Assembly (NCBI GenBank): GCA_027924585.1
Contig: BSBM01000386.1
Location: forward strand, 6,030,501 to 6,094,500
Direction: 5' to 3'
Length of the DNA: 64,000 bases
From: Larix kaempferi
Lineage: Eukaryota; Streptophyta; Pinopsida; Pinales; Pinaceae
This document shows positions 33,796 through 44,286 of the stretch, piece by piece (the first letter of the stretch is position 1; every line of letters begins with the position of its first letter). The notes below the pieces were generated by a model that worked only from the letters and a program-made list of their open reading frames with translations, searched no databases and had not been told where the DNA came from. A program made the translations under genes and the position numbers.

Positions 33796-34928
33796 CAAAA
33801 CAAGTTAAATTGCGTGATTAAAAACATCTCATAATTTTCAGACAAATTCTTACACATAAAGAAATATGTCATACAGTCATGCAATTATCTTAGCCAATGC
33901 TTCAATACAACATTTATCCATGTTCCATAACTTTCTAGATGCCTTCCAGTCTCTACCAAAACATTGTTAAGAGTTTGCACTACTCCCAACATGTCAGCAA
34001 AGAGGTTTCATTCTAGATAAGTAGCAATGGAATGTTGTACAGTGCCATAGACCACTTACCCAACACATGCATATTAGTAGTATACTGTTCATTAATGCAA
34101 TCATTCTAATATGCACAATACATATCCTAAGTCTAGGAACATGAGCATATACATCATTGAACAAATTTATTTAAGCAAACAAATATGCAAGAAATGACAA
34201 TTCAAATACTTATCTTTGTTTGTTTGTTGGGTTGACTCCCTCTCAGTCTTTGCTTCTTTTATGCAACTCCATTCTTATGTGGATTGTGAGAAGTGGTCAA
34301 CTCCCTCTGAATATCTGCATCCTTGCAAAAACTACTAAAGTGTGCTCCTTTGCTTTCTTGCAGGAACAACTAGAGTGTGCTCCCTCTTGATCTTTGCTTC
34401 CTGGATTACATGTTCTTGAACTTATATTCATCTTTGGTCCCTGTGCATGCTTATTAGTATAATGATTGTGTTATCCTTGTGATCTCATACAAAATCATAC
34501 ATTCATTAGTATACTATTAAAACACAATAATCTCAAGCATGTATAGTCATGATCATTTCAAACAGAAATAATAAGCATTAGCATTCAAGGTTTATATAGG
34601 ACTCTTATGGTTAGTCATATCATAAGAAACATAACATGTCTAAACCTGTAATTAGTCAAACCTATGACTCTTCTGGTTAGTGATATCATTAATTAAGGTA
34701 AGACACATAATATGCATATACCCATAATTATTCAAACTTATGACTTTATGAACAATCATGATAGATCCTATGATATAAGAAACACATACCTGGTCACCAT
34801 ATTTGCTAGTTATGTCTAGCAATGTTTCTTGTTCTCTTCAATGGCCTGCATAACTCATTAGTCAACTTTTGCAAAAACAAATTATACATACCTCTATGTG
34901 ATCCATGACTATGGATGAATCTTTGTCT
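33796..34928 (-). other. Element E spacer in place of integrase; intron-like
   Basis: No integrase motif can be read on either strand across 1.1 kb. On the minus strand the gag-protease stop is followed by GAG-GTATGT (~34885), a TTATGCAG acceptor-like site, a ~60-bp exon-like piece, CAG-GTATGT (~34797), and finally TTGTTTTGTAG-GAAAG (~33795). The borders and several internal words match element D, so the layout predates both copies. Splicing is an inference. Confidence 0.5.
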
Positions 34929-36287
34929 TTATGTCACCATGGCATGTTCAGGTTGTCCCTTCAATTTATACAATCCTCCCTCTTGCTCTCCAATCACTAC
35001 TGCATGATCTATGGTCTTTCCCTTTGGCCACATTAGGACTTGGCCATCCACAAATGAAACCCTCATACCTTTTGCATCCATTGCAGAGATGGAGAGTAAG
35101 TTCTTCTTGAGCCCAGGTACATAAAGGACTTCTTTCATCTTCAAAGATTTTCCAAAATCTAGGTTGTAGGAGGCTTCACCACTTCCTTTGATTGGGTATT
35201 GATAATCATCCCCAAGTTTCACCTTATGGGGTGATTCATGTTCAGATAGATTCACAAAAGATTCCTTAAACCCAATCATGTGTTTGGAAGCCCCACTATC
35301 AATCAACCAATCATTACAACCATGGGAGATAGTACCTATGAGAGCAGAGATTAGAACATACTCTTCTTCACTTGATGAGTCATCATCACTTTCTGCCCTA
35401 GCCTTCTTCTTTGGAGGTTCATCATCTTTGGCAGCATGAGCATGGAACTTTATTTTGCTGCCCTTCTTCTTCTTGCTGAAGTTGTTGTTATTATCCCTTT
35501 TGTTCTTGGGACAATCTGAAGCAAAGTGACCCTTCTCATTGCATGTGAAGCATCTTAGATCCTTCTTATTCTTTTGATAGGATCTCTTGTGGCGAGAGTG
35601 CTCCTTCTTGGGCTTGCTTCTTTTGGTGTGAGCTGCAAGAACTTGATTTTCACCTCCCATCTTTTCCTCGTGAGCTATAAGTCTAGCTTCTTCTTGAGAG
35701 CATTCTTCCCGCAATATGTTGAAGGAGATCAACTTCTTCCTTGCACAAATTCCTTGAATAAATGAATCCCATGACCTGGGTAGGCCATTTATAGTGGTCA
35801 TCACCACTTCACCATTCTCCACCATTTCATCCACTGCTTCTAGTTGTTCCTTGATCTGGGAGACCCTTGAAAAATAAGATTGAATGGTTTCTCCATTCTG
35901 AAACTTTACTCCTTTCAGTTGGTTCCGTAGGGTCATCTTCCGATTTATGTTCTTCCCTTCAAATAGCTTGGTCAAAGAGTCAAACATCTCCTTGGGTGTC
36001 TTTAGAGAGGACACATGGGGTATGAGATGGTCTTTAATAGAATCAACAATGATTCTCTTTTCCTTGACCAAGTTCTTCTTATGCAATACCTTGGCCTCTT
36101 CATCCTCTGGGATAGGGATGTCTTCTTTTATATATGAGTCCAACTCATTCTCTTCCAGGATTAACCCAATCCTATACTTCCAAGCTCGGAAGTTATCAGC
36201 CCCTTCAAGCTTATCCTCAAGCTTGGTGTGATGAGACACCTTAAAGAGTACTTCAAATGGAAATAAAAAAGATTTAGGTCTTACCAC
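34929..36287 (-). CDS. gag-pol: Element E gag-protease, 452 codons open
   Basis: Copia-type polyprotein N-terminus. Gag core: KLEDKLEGADNFRAWKYRIG (~res 21-40), SIKDHLIPHVSSLKTPKEMF, LRNQLKGVKFQNGETIQSYF and VVMTTINGLPRSWDSFIQGI. A lysine-rich linker leads to the CCHC knuckle CFTCNEKGHFASDC (~res 246-259). The protease has WLIDSGASKHMIGF with the catalytic D-S-G (~res 332-345). The pre-integrase part (MKEVLYVPGLKKNLLSISAM) ends the frame at HAMVT. The natural start may be a downstream Met or the KLEDKLEG region. The open frame ends where integrase should begin, so a complete pol is never made. Confidence 0.92.
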   Translation of the reverse strand: MVRPKSFLFPFEVLFKVSHHTKLEDKLEGADNFRAWKYRIGLILEENELDSYIKEDIPIPEDEEAKVLHKKNLVKEKRIIVDSIKDHLIPHVSSLKTPKEMFDSLTKLFEGKNINRKMTLRNQLKGVKFQNGETIQSYFSRVSQIKEQLEAVDEMVENGEVVMTTINGLPRSWDSFIQGICARKKLISFNILREECSQEEARLIAHEEKMGGENQVLAAHTKRSKPKKEHSRHKRSYQKNKKDLRCFTCNEKGHFASDCPKNKRDNNNNFSKKKKGSKIKFHAHAAKDDEPPKKKARAESDDDSSSEEEYVLISALIGTISHGCNDWLIDSGASKHMIGFKESFVNLSEHESPHKVKLGDDYQYPIKGSGEASYNLDFGKSLKMKEVLYVPGLKKNLLSISAMDAKGMRVSFVDGQVLMWPKGKTIDHAVVIGEQEGGLYKLKGQPEHAMVT

Positions 36288-36802
36288 TTGAAATGTTGAA
36301 AAATGGATCTGGTCCCAGATTAGGGTTTGTCGAAAAAAACCCTAAAAATTCAAAATGTGAATCTCAACTTTCTGAAAGGATAGAAAGATGCACCTTGATG
36401 AGCTGATCAGCCTGGTGCATTCAGAATTTGAGATTAGCAAAGTTTTACCCTTCAGATTTGTCTTTTTGTCCTCCCGGGTTCACTAGGGAGAGCCCTAAAT
36501 TAGGGTTTGAGTTTCCCGGAGATCTACCAAGCCAAAAATCTCGATCCAAAGCTCTAAACTTCGATTTGTGCAAGGAGCTTCCAGCTATGTTTTCAGATTT
36601 CAAAAATTCCTATTTTTGTGGAAACCCTAATTTTTAGGGCCAAATCTGAAAATGCTCGGAATTGAATTCTGACTGGACAGATAGATGCGCCTTGATGATT
36701 AGAGTCAATCTACTATACTTCTTTTCCAAAATCTGTGATGAGAAACCCAATAAACAAGAAACACAAGTTTTCGTTACTGCAAAATGTCTTCTTCTCAGGT
36801 TA
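36288..36802 (-). other. Element E leader
   Basis: Untranslated region between the primer site and gag. An open frame on the opposite strand (36428-36637) is not convincing. Words such as GATGCGCCTTGATGA recur (near 36389 and 36685), and D has a similar GAGCTGATCA...CATTCAGAATTTGA word (27077-27110 versus 36401-36432), supporting one family. Confidence 0.6.
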
Positions 36803-36814
36803 GCTCTGATACCA
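36803..36814 (-). other. Primer-binding site of element E, initiator-tRNA-Met
   Basis: The minus strand reads TGGTATCAGAGC, the perfect plant site, directly adjoining the LTR end TTTAACA. Confidence 0.92.
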
Positions 36815-37418
36815 TGTTAAATTTTGAGCATTAATTCACAATACTCTAGGATCTTTACTTAGAGAATAACATATACAGTATATCAATGCATGACAATTAC
36901 AATAAGCATGACAAGCATCACAAGAATCAAAAGCATGAGAGACAAGAGACACAGAGTTTCCGTGGGGAAAACCATAGGGTGAAAAACCCCACAACTTCCT
37001 TAGAGATAGAGAGAGCAATGGCTCAACCAAAGTACAACCAAAATACACTGAGATAGTCTCCTAGTATCAGATGATCCTCCTCCTCACTAGTGAGCCACTT
37101 TTTGAGTGAGAGTGAGTTACTTTTCCGAATGAATAAAATAGAGATCTCCGATCTCTATTTATACTTAACTTTTTTGCCCAGTGACCTTATGGGGCCGACT
37201 TGTCTAGCTAGGTACATCCACATTATAATATATATAATTCAGGGCCGACCCCACATGGTGGTCTAATAACCCATCGGCAAGTACACACACTTGCGACACT
37301 TGTCAATCCACATGATGACACTTCCTTATAGAGGAATGACACATCTCTTATAAGGGTACAATAAATATATATAAAATATACAGATGAAATACATTCCGAA
37401 GTTACATATACATCAACA
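36815..37418 (-). mobile_element. Element E, 5' LTR (right copy)
   Basis: Colinear with 30327-30929 and followed by CATGT (37419-37423), which matches the left duplication. Confidence 0.92.
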
Positions 37419-37423
37419 CATGT

Positions 37424-38083
37424 ATGATCAAGAAGAAGGGAAAATTTTTCTAAGTGCCATGTATAGTTAGAATCAGGCACTAGAAACTACGAAGAGTCTG
37501 TACATGAACATGTTGAGATAGAGCCATGAACCGCACAGCACTGCTGAAGCTGTGCGTCAAAAAAAAAGAAAAAAAAAGAGATGATACGCTGTTGCGAAGA
37601 TAAAAGAAATTAGACACCGTGAAGTAACTACGCAGGACCAATGATGACCTATTGCGCAGTTCGACGCAATGCTCCAAAAAATAGCCATTATAGTGTCGGT
37701 CAAAAATATAGCCATTATATAGTTCTTTCCTGTCAACCGCTTCAGCATTTAACGCACAGATAGCCGTTCTGATCGAGTTAATGAAGGAAATGACTGAGGA
37801 ATCTGCCAGATTTGGCTAATGGATACAACATTTAATGCTTACATAGCCGTTAGGAGGCATGGAGGGGGGTCAACTATGCCTATAAATAATGCTACATTTA
37901 GACACACGGGCGTTTCCAACACTTAGAATTTCTTGTGGACATTGTTTTCGAAGTTATTTCTCCAAGTCACCCACTAGTTGCTAAGTAAAGCTGAAGTGAA
38001 TGTTAGAGAGATCCTTTATTGACAGAGAGTTCACGGTCTAGGAGACTGTAAGGTTGTTCCAACATGGAGGGATTGAAGGGTTA
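37424..38083 (+). other. Element B spacer between integrase and extra ORF, with a TATA box
   Basis: Non-coding. CCTATAAATAATGC at about 37879-37892 is a good TATA-like box some 190 bases ahead of the extra ORF start, so a separate transcript is possible. A purine run near 37560-37580 is unremarkable. Confidence 0.4.
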
Positions 38084-40479
38084 ATGAAAACCCCAAATAA
38101 TAAAGTCATCACTGAACCAGATCAAGCACTAAGAAGATCACCAAGACATGGTCCCTCAATGCAAGACAAAGGCAAAAATCCAGTAGGGCCGTGAACAAAA
38201 ATACCAAAGACGATTTCGGCGGGGCTGAAAAAGCCCATTGCAGATAGGGAGATACCTTTAACAATGACCCCAGACTACATTTTACCGTGTGCACCAAATG
38301 CACCAGCCATTAAGTTACAGAAAATTCCCAAGTATGAGATACCACTCTCACCGATGTTAAAGCATGTCAAGGTGGACAAAAATATGTTGGGTAAGATTCC
38401 CGAATGTAAATGGGAGGACTGTGATTTGCTTGCAATGCAGAGGAAGGAACCAAACAAGTCGAGGTTCCCACAGTTTCAACCCGATAAATACATGTGCTGG
38501 AAAAAGGATGCGAAGGGTGAACTCCAATTGGTAGCAGAAAGCTAGTTGTCTAGAGTAGCCAAGTGAGGGCTGCTCAATCTTCTCAGACTCCCGCACTTCA
38601 ACATAACCCCGGAACTGAATGCAATGGTGCATACTCTAATGGAATGCATCCACCAAGGATATTTATGGATCGACCAAAATATCAACCTGACAATTGATCT
38701 GATCCACAGGATAACTGGGTTGAGCAAAGAGGGGGAGGACCCGAAGAAGTTTTTCCAAGGGAAAAGCAAGGATAAGGAGGTAGCTGTATTAATGAAGAAG
38801 ACACACACTACCATCAAGGGAAAGAGGGGTTTTAACACAGCTGAAATTGAAGATCAAGCTACAAATTTTGTTACACAGCTGCTAGGCAGAAAGATCCTTA
38901 GAATATGCAGGCCCTTGGAGGTATCCACTGGTGCAGTGCTACTTGGAGCCGTAGCTGCGGGAGGAGAGGAATTCAACTGGTGCCAGATTCTATCGAATGA
39001 GTTCATGGAGGAACTAAACGAAATGTAGATCAACGGTGGAAATTTCCATTTCACTTGGTTAATAGTGCTGATCACTTTTTTGGGATGGAAAGAGCTGAAG
39101 TAGTACGTTGGAGTAATCATGGACACTTCGGACTGTAGAGGTGTCCGCTATCAGAACCTTTGGGAAAATTTGAATCCCCAAAGACAGCACAAGACAACGC
39201 TGGTCTTTTACACATATTATGACCAGCTGCGCGCGGCCATCATGCTTACGCCTCGGATAACAAAGCAAGTAACAAGCAAATATGTTTGCATTGTTGACTT
39301 TTATGCTATGATGAAATGCATCTCGATTTCAGCTAAACTGCAGACAAAGAATCCTGATTGGTACCCAGGAAACTACCATATGTATGAGGAAGATATTGAG
39401 AATATCATGAAGGAATGGCTAGCTGAATTCGAAGTTGAAGTTGTGGACGTCCAAAGCGATTTTGGTGAGGATGAACCAATCCCATGTATCATTACAGAAG
39501 AAAAAGGGACGAGGAAAAGGAAGGACACTGGGAGTCCTTCACAACGCAAGGAACCAAGGAAGAAGCAGAAATCAAATAAAGATCCATTGCAAACAGTACT
39601 CAGCGAGGATGATTACATAATGATCACCGCAAAGGTCACTGAGCAGATGGAGGAGCTATCGACTAATAAGGAGAAAAAGGAAAAGGCGATTCAGGGTAGT
39701 TTGAACCAGAACCTGACTACAATGCAAGGGATTTCACAAAAAATTGATGAAGTAAGAAAAAGATTACGCTTGCCGTGGGAATCAAAGACTGAAGGGAAGT
39801 CGGTAGGGACTTCGCAACATCAAATTACAGTCCCCGCGAGGTCCCGTGTTGTCCACCTAGAACCAATGACTGTAAAACTGCCCTTACTAGAATACATTAT
39901 ACTAGACATGAAGGATGTTGAGCGAGTGGAGCTTGACTTAGCAAAAATACCACTACTAGGCCTACACTATTTACATCTGCAGTGTGTGGAAGAAATGCAT
40001 GAGAGAACGACTGATGCACTGAAGGGGTAGGCTGAGCTGCAAGCAGATAACAGACAGTTGGAGGCAGATAGTTGGTGGAGAACTATGGAACTGAAAGATG
40101 CGCATGATTGTCGACTAAGCCTGGAATCCACGATCACTGCAGTCGCAGACAACATAGATGAATTTGAAGTGCAACAAGAACCAACAGATACTATTGTTAA
40201 TATTGGCGAACTAGTAACCAGTCTTAAGACCGAGATGCAAGATATGGAGATCTTGCACGAATCTCAGATTTCTTCCTTGGAGGCACAAATTAATCCACAA
40301 ACCCCACCAGATTAGCAGCAGTTAAGAGCACAGTAGGTAAAAGCCACTGTAGAAAGCATAGCTACAGAGGTGTCGAAGTGCTAGGGCTTGTTAGAAGCGA
40401 CATCAAAGGCATTCACTGCCCTCTTAGAAGACATTGGATTATTGCAAGTAAAGAATGCAGTAAAAGATAAGGTGAATGA
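38084..40479 (+). pseudogene. Element B extra ORF downstream of integrase (env-position protein)
   Basis: A single reading frame can be followed from the ATG at 38084 to about 40479, broken only by in-frame stops, all TAG or TGA, and with no frameshift. Recognisable parts are a compact segment with HQGYLWIDQNINLTIDLIHR and ITGLSKEGEDPKKFFQGK (38655-38760), then LEVSTGAVLLGAVAAGGEEF, then GVRYQNLWENLNPQ...IDFYAMMKC-like sequence. A basic cluster (KGTRKRKDTGSPSQRKEPRK) follows at about 39507, then long charged helical stretches that look like coiled coil (39610-40315). No signal peptide or clear membrane segment is seen. Tat and Athila elements are known to carry extra proteins here; the function is unknown. 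Confidence 0.6.
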
Positions 40480-40692
40480 GACTTGCTTAACTCTATCGAG
40501 CATTTCAGGTGTGATATTTTCACCAATCTGTCCTTCCTCCTGTTCTTGATTCTCACGTAGCTCCCTTAACTTTTCTTCGATCTCCTGCAAGATCGTGCCG
40601 GCATCCTCCAGTAATGGCTGCGACTTATCACCCAATTCAGTCTCTTTTTCTCTTAAGTCTTGCACTTCCTTCTTGAGACTGTTTATTTCCCT
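40480..40692 (-). pseudogene. Inverted coiled-coil coding segment at the end of the extra ORF
   Basis: Here the sensible protein lies on the opposite strand: REINSLKKEVQDLREKETEL, then AGTILQEIEEKLRELRENQE, a strongly charged heptad-like sequence without stops. The plus strand gives only a serine-rich sequence with a stop. Coding on both sides of 40479 is on the plus strand, so a ~210-bp inversion of coiled-coil sequence is the simplest reading. Its right edge is exactly the start of repeat P. Confidence 0.45.
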
Positions 40693-40868
40693 GTTGTGGA
40701 AACCTAATTCCGCAACCACCCCCTTAGCTTTGCCTTGGGTGAGACCTCAGTTTGCTCACATCCTGTTACCGAAAGGGCCGGTGAATAGGGGTTTTGTTGG
40801 TATCCTGCACCACAAAGTACCTGGGTCTACATTGGAAAAATCTCTAGAGCAGGTTATATGCCAACAAA
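40693..40868 (+). repeat. 177-bp direct repeat P, right copy (176 bp)
   Basis: Matches 15736-15912 from GTTGTGGAAAC to CCAACAAA. In this copy the plus strand is open over the whole repeat (ATTPLALPWVRPQFAHIL, GFVGILHHKVPGSTLEKSLE) and in frame with the extra ORF; the left copy reads similarly (RVRPQVARILLPK, GSTLEKSLDQ). Coding conservation is possible but unproven. Confidence 0.65.
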
Positions 40869-41144
40869 GTATTTGATATTTTGTTATCCATGTGCTATTA
40901 AGCCATGGGATATTATAAATGATGTAAATATTTGATATTGCAATAAAATACCAAAACTAGCTATGGAAGCAACGAATGATAAGGGGCCATGTGTATCCAC
41001 TAGGAAGTGGTGAGGGGGTTGTGGGGATGAACCACATGCTTCCAAATGTCATTGTGAGAACCCATTTGAATTTCCTTGCTAACATTTAATTATGTTGTAA
41101 GGAATTTGTTGAAGAATTCAGTCCATGGCTTCAATGGAGCATGG
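40869..41144 (+). other. Element B, sequence after repeat P up to the H- insertion
   Basis: Non-coding and AT-rich, with a repeated ATATTTGATATT word. It continues at 44287 after the H- insertion, so it may be the start of the right-hand LTR region of B. It has no visible match to the left LTR. Confidence 0.4.
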
Positions 41145-41549
41145 TGTGAAGAACCTGCAATAATTAATTAATGAAAACACATGAGATAGCAAAAATAATA
41201 GAACTTGGAATCACTTTTATATTGATCGCAGGCCACTTCGAGGGGGCAACCTCCTTTGAGCAAGCTCAATACAAATAACTTCACGATACCTTCATTGGTC
41301 TCAACACAAACTTATATACTAAGTCTAGGCACCAATACCATGGGTCAATACCATGTGTCAATACAAACCATGGGCCAATACAAAATATGGATCAACAATT
41401 ACTACGGGACGACTTACAAAGCATATGCGTCCAACAACAATAACACAAACTATGGATCAACAAATACTACGGGACGACTTGAAAAGCATATGCGTCCAAC
41501 AACAATATACTAACAAGGTAAATAGAAGGGTTGACATGGGTTCCTAACA
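41145..41549 (-). mobile_element. Element H-, 3' LTR (left copy)
   Basis: Plus strand TGTGAAGAACCTGC to GGTTCCTAACA. It is followed by TCCCCTCTCCCTTAG, the reverse complement of the polypurine tract. Contains ATATGCGTCCAACAACAATA-type words repeated at about 40-60 bp spacing. Confidence 0.8.
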
Positions 41550-41559
41550 TCCCCTCTCC

Positions 41560-42830
41560 CTTAGAAAAAATTTTGTCCTCAAAGCTTTAGATGTGGAAAT
41601 TGATGCAGAATTTGAAGGAGTGGTTCGCCTGTAGCATCCTCGGGTTGCATTCCGGCCCACTAACACCTTTTGAGTTTCAGGGAGGATTGCTTGGAAGGCT
41701 GTAGATGAAGAAGGACCATATTAGCTGTGTGAAAAGTGCGCTCAGAACGGTGTTGATCGGCTAGTTGTTTCAATCGAATGCTTGCCATGTGAATATTGTC
41801 CTGCAAAATGAGAAGAATCTGATTGCGGTTTCGAAGAACTGATTCAATTGCCTGAATTGGGGAGCTACTGAGTGTGTATGGAAGAAGAACTGGTGGTACC
41901 TTCCCATAAACTGCTTCATATGGTATCCTTTTAGATGTGGTATTGTACCACTAGAGTGCTTCTAGGAAATCCATAGAAATAGATGTCCACATCTGTGTAG
42001 GGATGGGAAAGGGTTCGAGCAGTCCCGAAAGGAGTGTCGTTTCACCCTTGTTGACCTAGAAAGTATCACAGTCAGCCACCATCTGTTGAATTGTCATTTT
42101 CAATCCCTACCCAAAGAAGTTACATTGTTCCCAGTCATACATTTTGAGGAACCCAGAGTGCCTTGCTAATGAAGAAGCATGGAGTTCATAGAAGAGATAT
42201 CCCTGTTGAACAAATTGCAACCAATTTGGAACAAGCAGAGAAATAATTGTAAGAGAAACTGGGTCATCAAATGTGTGAGAAGGATCATCTATCACCATAT
42301 TGTCCTTACCCTTCTTGTAAGTGATCGCATAGGCATAACCCATGAGTTGGATAACCCATTTTAGGTGTGCTGGGGAGGAGACCCATTGTTATAGGAAATT
42401 TTCCAGACTTTGGAGATCAGTCTTGATGCATAAATAATTCCCTAATAGGTATGGCTGCCACTTCTGTACTGCATGCAAAATAGCCATAATTTCCTGCTGA
42501 GGTGTAGATGCGGCTAAATTCATACCCATTTTGGCTTGTCATGAGCCTTGATGTACCAATGGTACCATTGAAGGGCTTGCTGTTCCAAATGAAAGGATGC
42601 AAGTGGAAATTTCTGGACATCAAAAGTATTATGCATCTACTGAAATATTATTCTGCATGATAGATCCATCCAGTTGGATCAGTACCATTAAAGCAAGGAA
42701 ATTCAAGCTTCGGACCACAGAAATTGTTGGAAGAAGAGAACCCATTGGCTGTCGAAGATTCGTGCTATTGGTTATTGTTCATGGCTGAATGCTGAAGATA
42801 AAGGCTAAGAAATTTTTCATCTAGATCTTG
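41560..42830 (-). pseudogene. gag-pol: Element H- integrase/RNase H and gag remnants fused by deletion
   Basis: From right to left I read a gag piece (42540-42800), then directly RNase H (IMAILHAVQKWQPYLLGNYL, ~42430-42500; VIQLMGYAYAITYKKGKDNM, ~42290-42350), then DWEQCNFF, QQMVADCDTF and VNKGETTLLSGLLEPF at the start of integrase. The integrase tail has KRIPYEAVYGK and a chromodomain-like GMQPEDATGEPLLQ before the polypurine tract. It matches H+ closely but with more stops. Confidence 0.75.
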
Positions 42831-43873
42831 CAGTTTGGTTTGGATGGCTGCAAGTGCTTCCTCCATGGTTGTTGCTCCCGCGCGGATGACAACCATAACC
42901 AGGAGTTTTTTTTTTTTTTTTTTGGGGGGGGGAGGGAATGGATAGAAAAACACAAACAAAAGCTTATTTAGTAAAGGGAAATTAGGATTTGGGAAAAACT
43001 CGGAGGGGTAATTGGGGTTTGAGTAGGTTTTGGACACTTTCTGATGGACAGGGAAGCAAAAAATGGAGATTTCAGAAGGGGGTGAAAGAATGAGAAAATT
43101 TGGTAGAGAGGGACAAAGAAACAGAATTAGGAAAGGAACTCAGTGGTAAAATTTGAAGGCGATTGGGTGAAATCTGAAGAAGTTATGGAAAACCCTAAAA
43201 ATAGACAAATGTGGGATTTCAGGATTTGGGAAGTGGAATTTGGGATAGGGTCCTCAGGAATAAAATATGCAGAATAGGATTACTGAGGTGTCAGGGAAGT
43301 TTCAAGGGAAACAAAGTGAAAACAAGGGAGATATGGAAAAAAAATAGAGTTTTTTTTTATTTTTCAGGAATGGATCTGCAACGGTGCAAAAGGAATCTGA
43401 AACAGATAGATCTGCAGTGGCACCGACTGGATCGAAAACAGATGGATCTGGAACGACTTTCAGAATTGATTTGAAATGGCGTGGCAATGATCGACAACAG
43501 TTCAGCTGAAAATAGATATGGACCCCAGGTATGTGCAGCTTCCTAACAGTTCAGGGGTTCCCTTGGCCACCAATGTTGTCTAACGACTTGCGTATTGGGG
43601 CAGTACCCCTCACTCCACGGCTTAGGTAAAACTGATAACCGCTTTGCCACAAACGACAACTCTTGGTTTACCTCACGGGTGGGAACTAGTCAATCAGGTA
43701 GGGGTCATTGCCCTTTTCGCTGGTAGGCCCTCTCAAAGGGCCAGCTACTTTGGGGTTCCTGTGGTACTCCTCAGAATGAGTTTTAGGGCTTATGCCCAAG
43801 TACTTCCCACAGTTATGCGGATAGGGATTATTCCCAGATCCGAAGCTGCAACAGAAGCAAAAAAAATTTTGGC
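42831..43873 (-). other. Element H- leader, including a T18G9 run
   Basis: Leader between gag and the former primer site. It corresponds to 51400-52150 of H+ (shared GGATTATTCCCAGATCCGAA, for example). The plus strand has T18 followed by G9 at 42906-42932. A possible small extra piece at 43370-43500 (GATCTGCAACGG / GATCTGGAACGA words) is not obvious in H+. Confidence 0.6.
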
Positions 43874-44286
43874 AGAACCTGCAATAATTAATTAATAAAA
43901 ACACATGAGATAGCAGAAATAACAGAATTCAGAATCACTTTTATATTGATCGCAGGACACTTCGAGGGGGAAACCTCCTTTGAGCAAGCTCAATACAAAT
44001 AACTTCACGGTAACTTCATTGGTCTCAACACAAACTTATATACTAAGTCTGGGTGCCAATACCATGGGTCAATACCATGGGTCGATACCATGTGTCAATA
44101 CAAACCATGGGCCAATACAAAATATGGATCAACAATTACTATGGGATGACTTACAAAGCATATGCGTCCAACAACAATAATACAAACTATGGATCAAGAA
44201 ATACTACGGGATGACTTACAAAGCATATGCATCCAACAACAATATACTAACAAAGTAAATAGAAGGGTTGACATGGGTTCCTAATA
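43874..44286 (-). mobile_element. Element H-, 5' LTR (right copy), inner end deleted
   Basis: Matches 41145-41549 from AACCTGCAATAATTAATTAA onwards and ends GGTTCCTAATA. The inner TGTGAG end and the primer site are missing. Next comes the GATGG duplication. Confidence 0.8.

Larger units (their letters stand above)
30327..37418 (-). mobile_element. Element E: integrase-less Ty1/copia element with long open frames
   Basis: LTRs at 30327-30929 and 36815-37418 (603 and 604 bp) and a perfect CATGT target duplication (30322-30326 and 37419-37423). The minus orientation follows from a perfect TGGTATCAGAGC primer site and a polypurine tract. It inserted just after the integrase of element B. The order is leader, intact gag-protease, spacer instead of integrase, RT-RNase H, repeat-rich 3' region. 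It belongs to the same family as element D: the RNase H C-terminus, gag start and spacer all match. The LTRs differ by about 12 in 270 bases over the first part. Confidence 0.93.
41145..44286 (-). mobile_element. Element H-: internally deleted Ty3/gypsy element
   Basis: Same family as H+ (50999-56275) but in the opposite orientation. LTRs are 41145-41549 and about 43874-44286. The target duplication is CATGG (41140-41144) and GATGG (44287-44291), with one mismatch. The interior jumps from gag to the RNase H, so protease and RT are deleted. A second deletion removed the primer site and the LTR edge between TTTTGGCAG and AACCTGC near 43870. Confidence 0.82.

Noticed and set aside
40595-40876. 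93-codon plus-strand frame overlapping the minus-strand coiled coil
   Set aside because: Its first half is the serine-rich antisense of coiled-coil coding. Only the repeat P part may be coding.
42906-42932. T18G9 run as a possible integration or poly-A tail scar
   Set aside because: It lies inside the leader of H- with matching leader on both sides in H+ (near 52000-52060), so it is a local homopolymer expansion.
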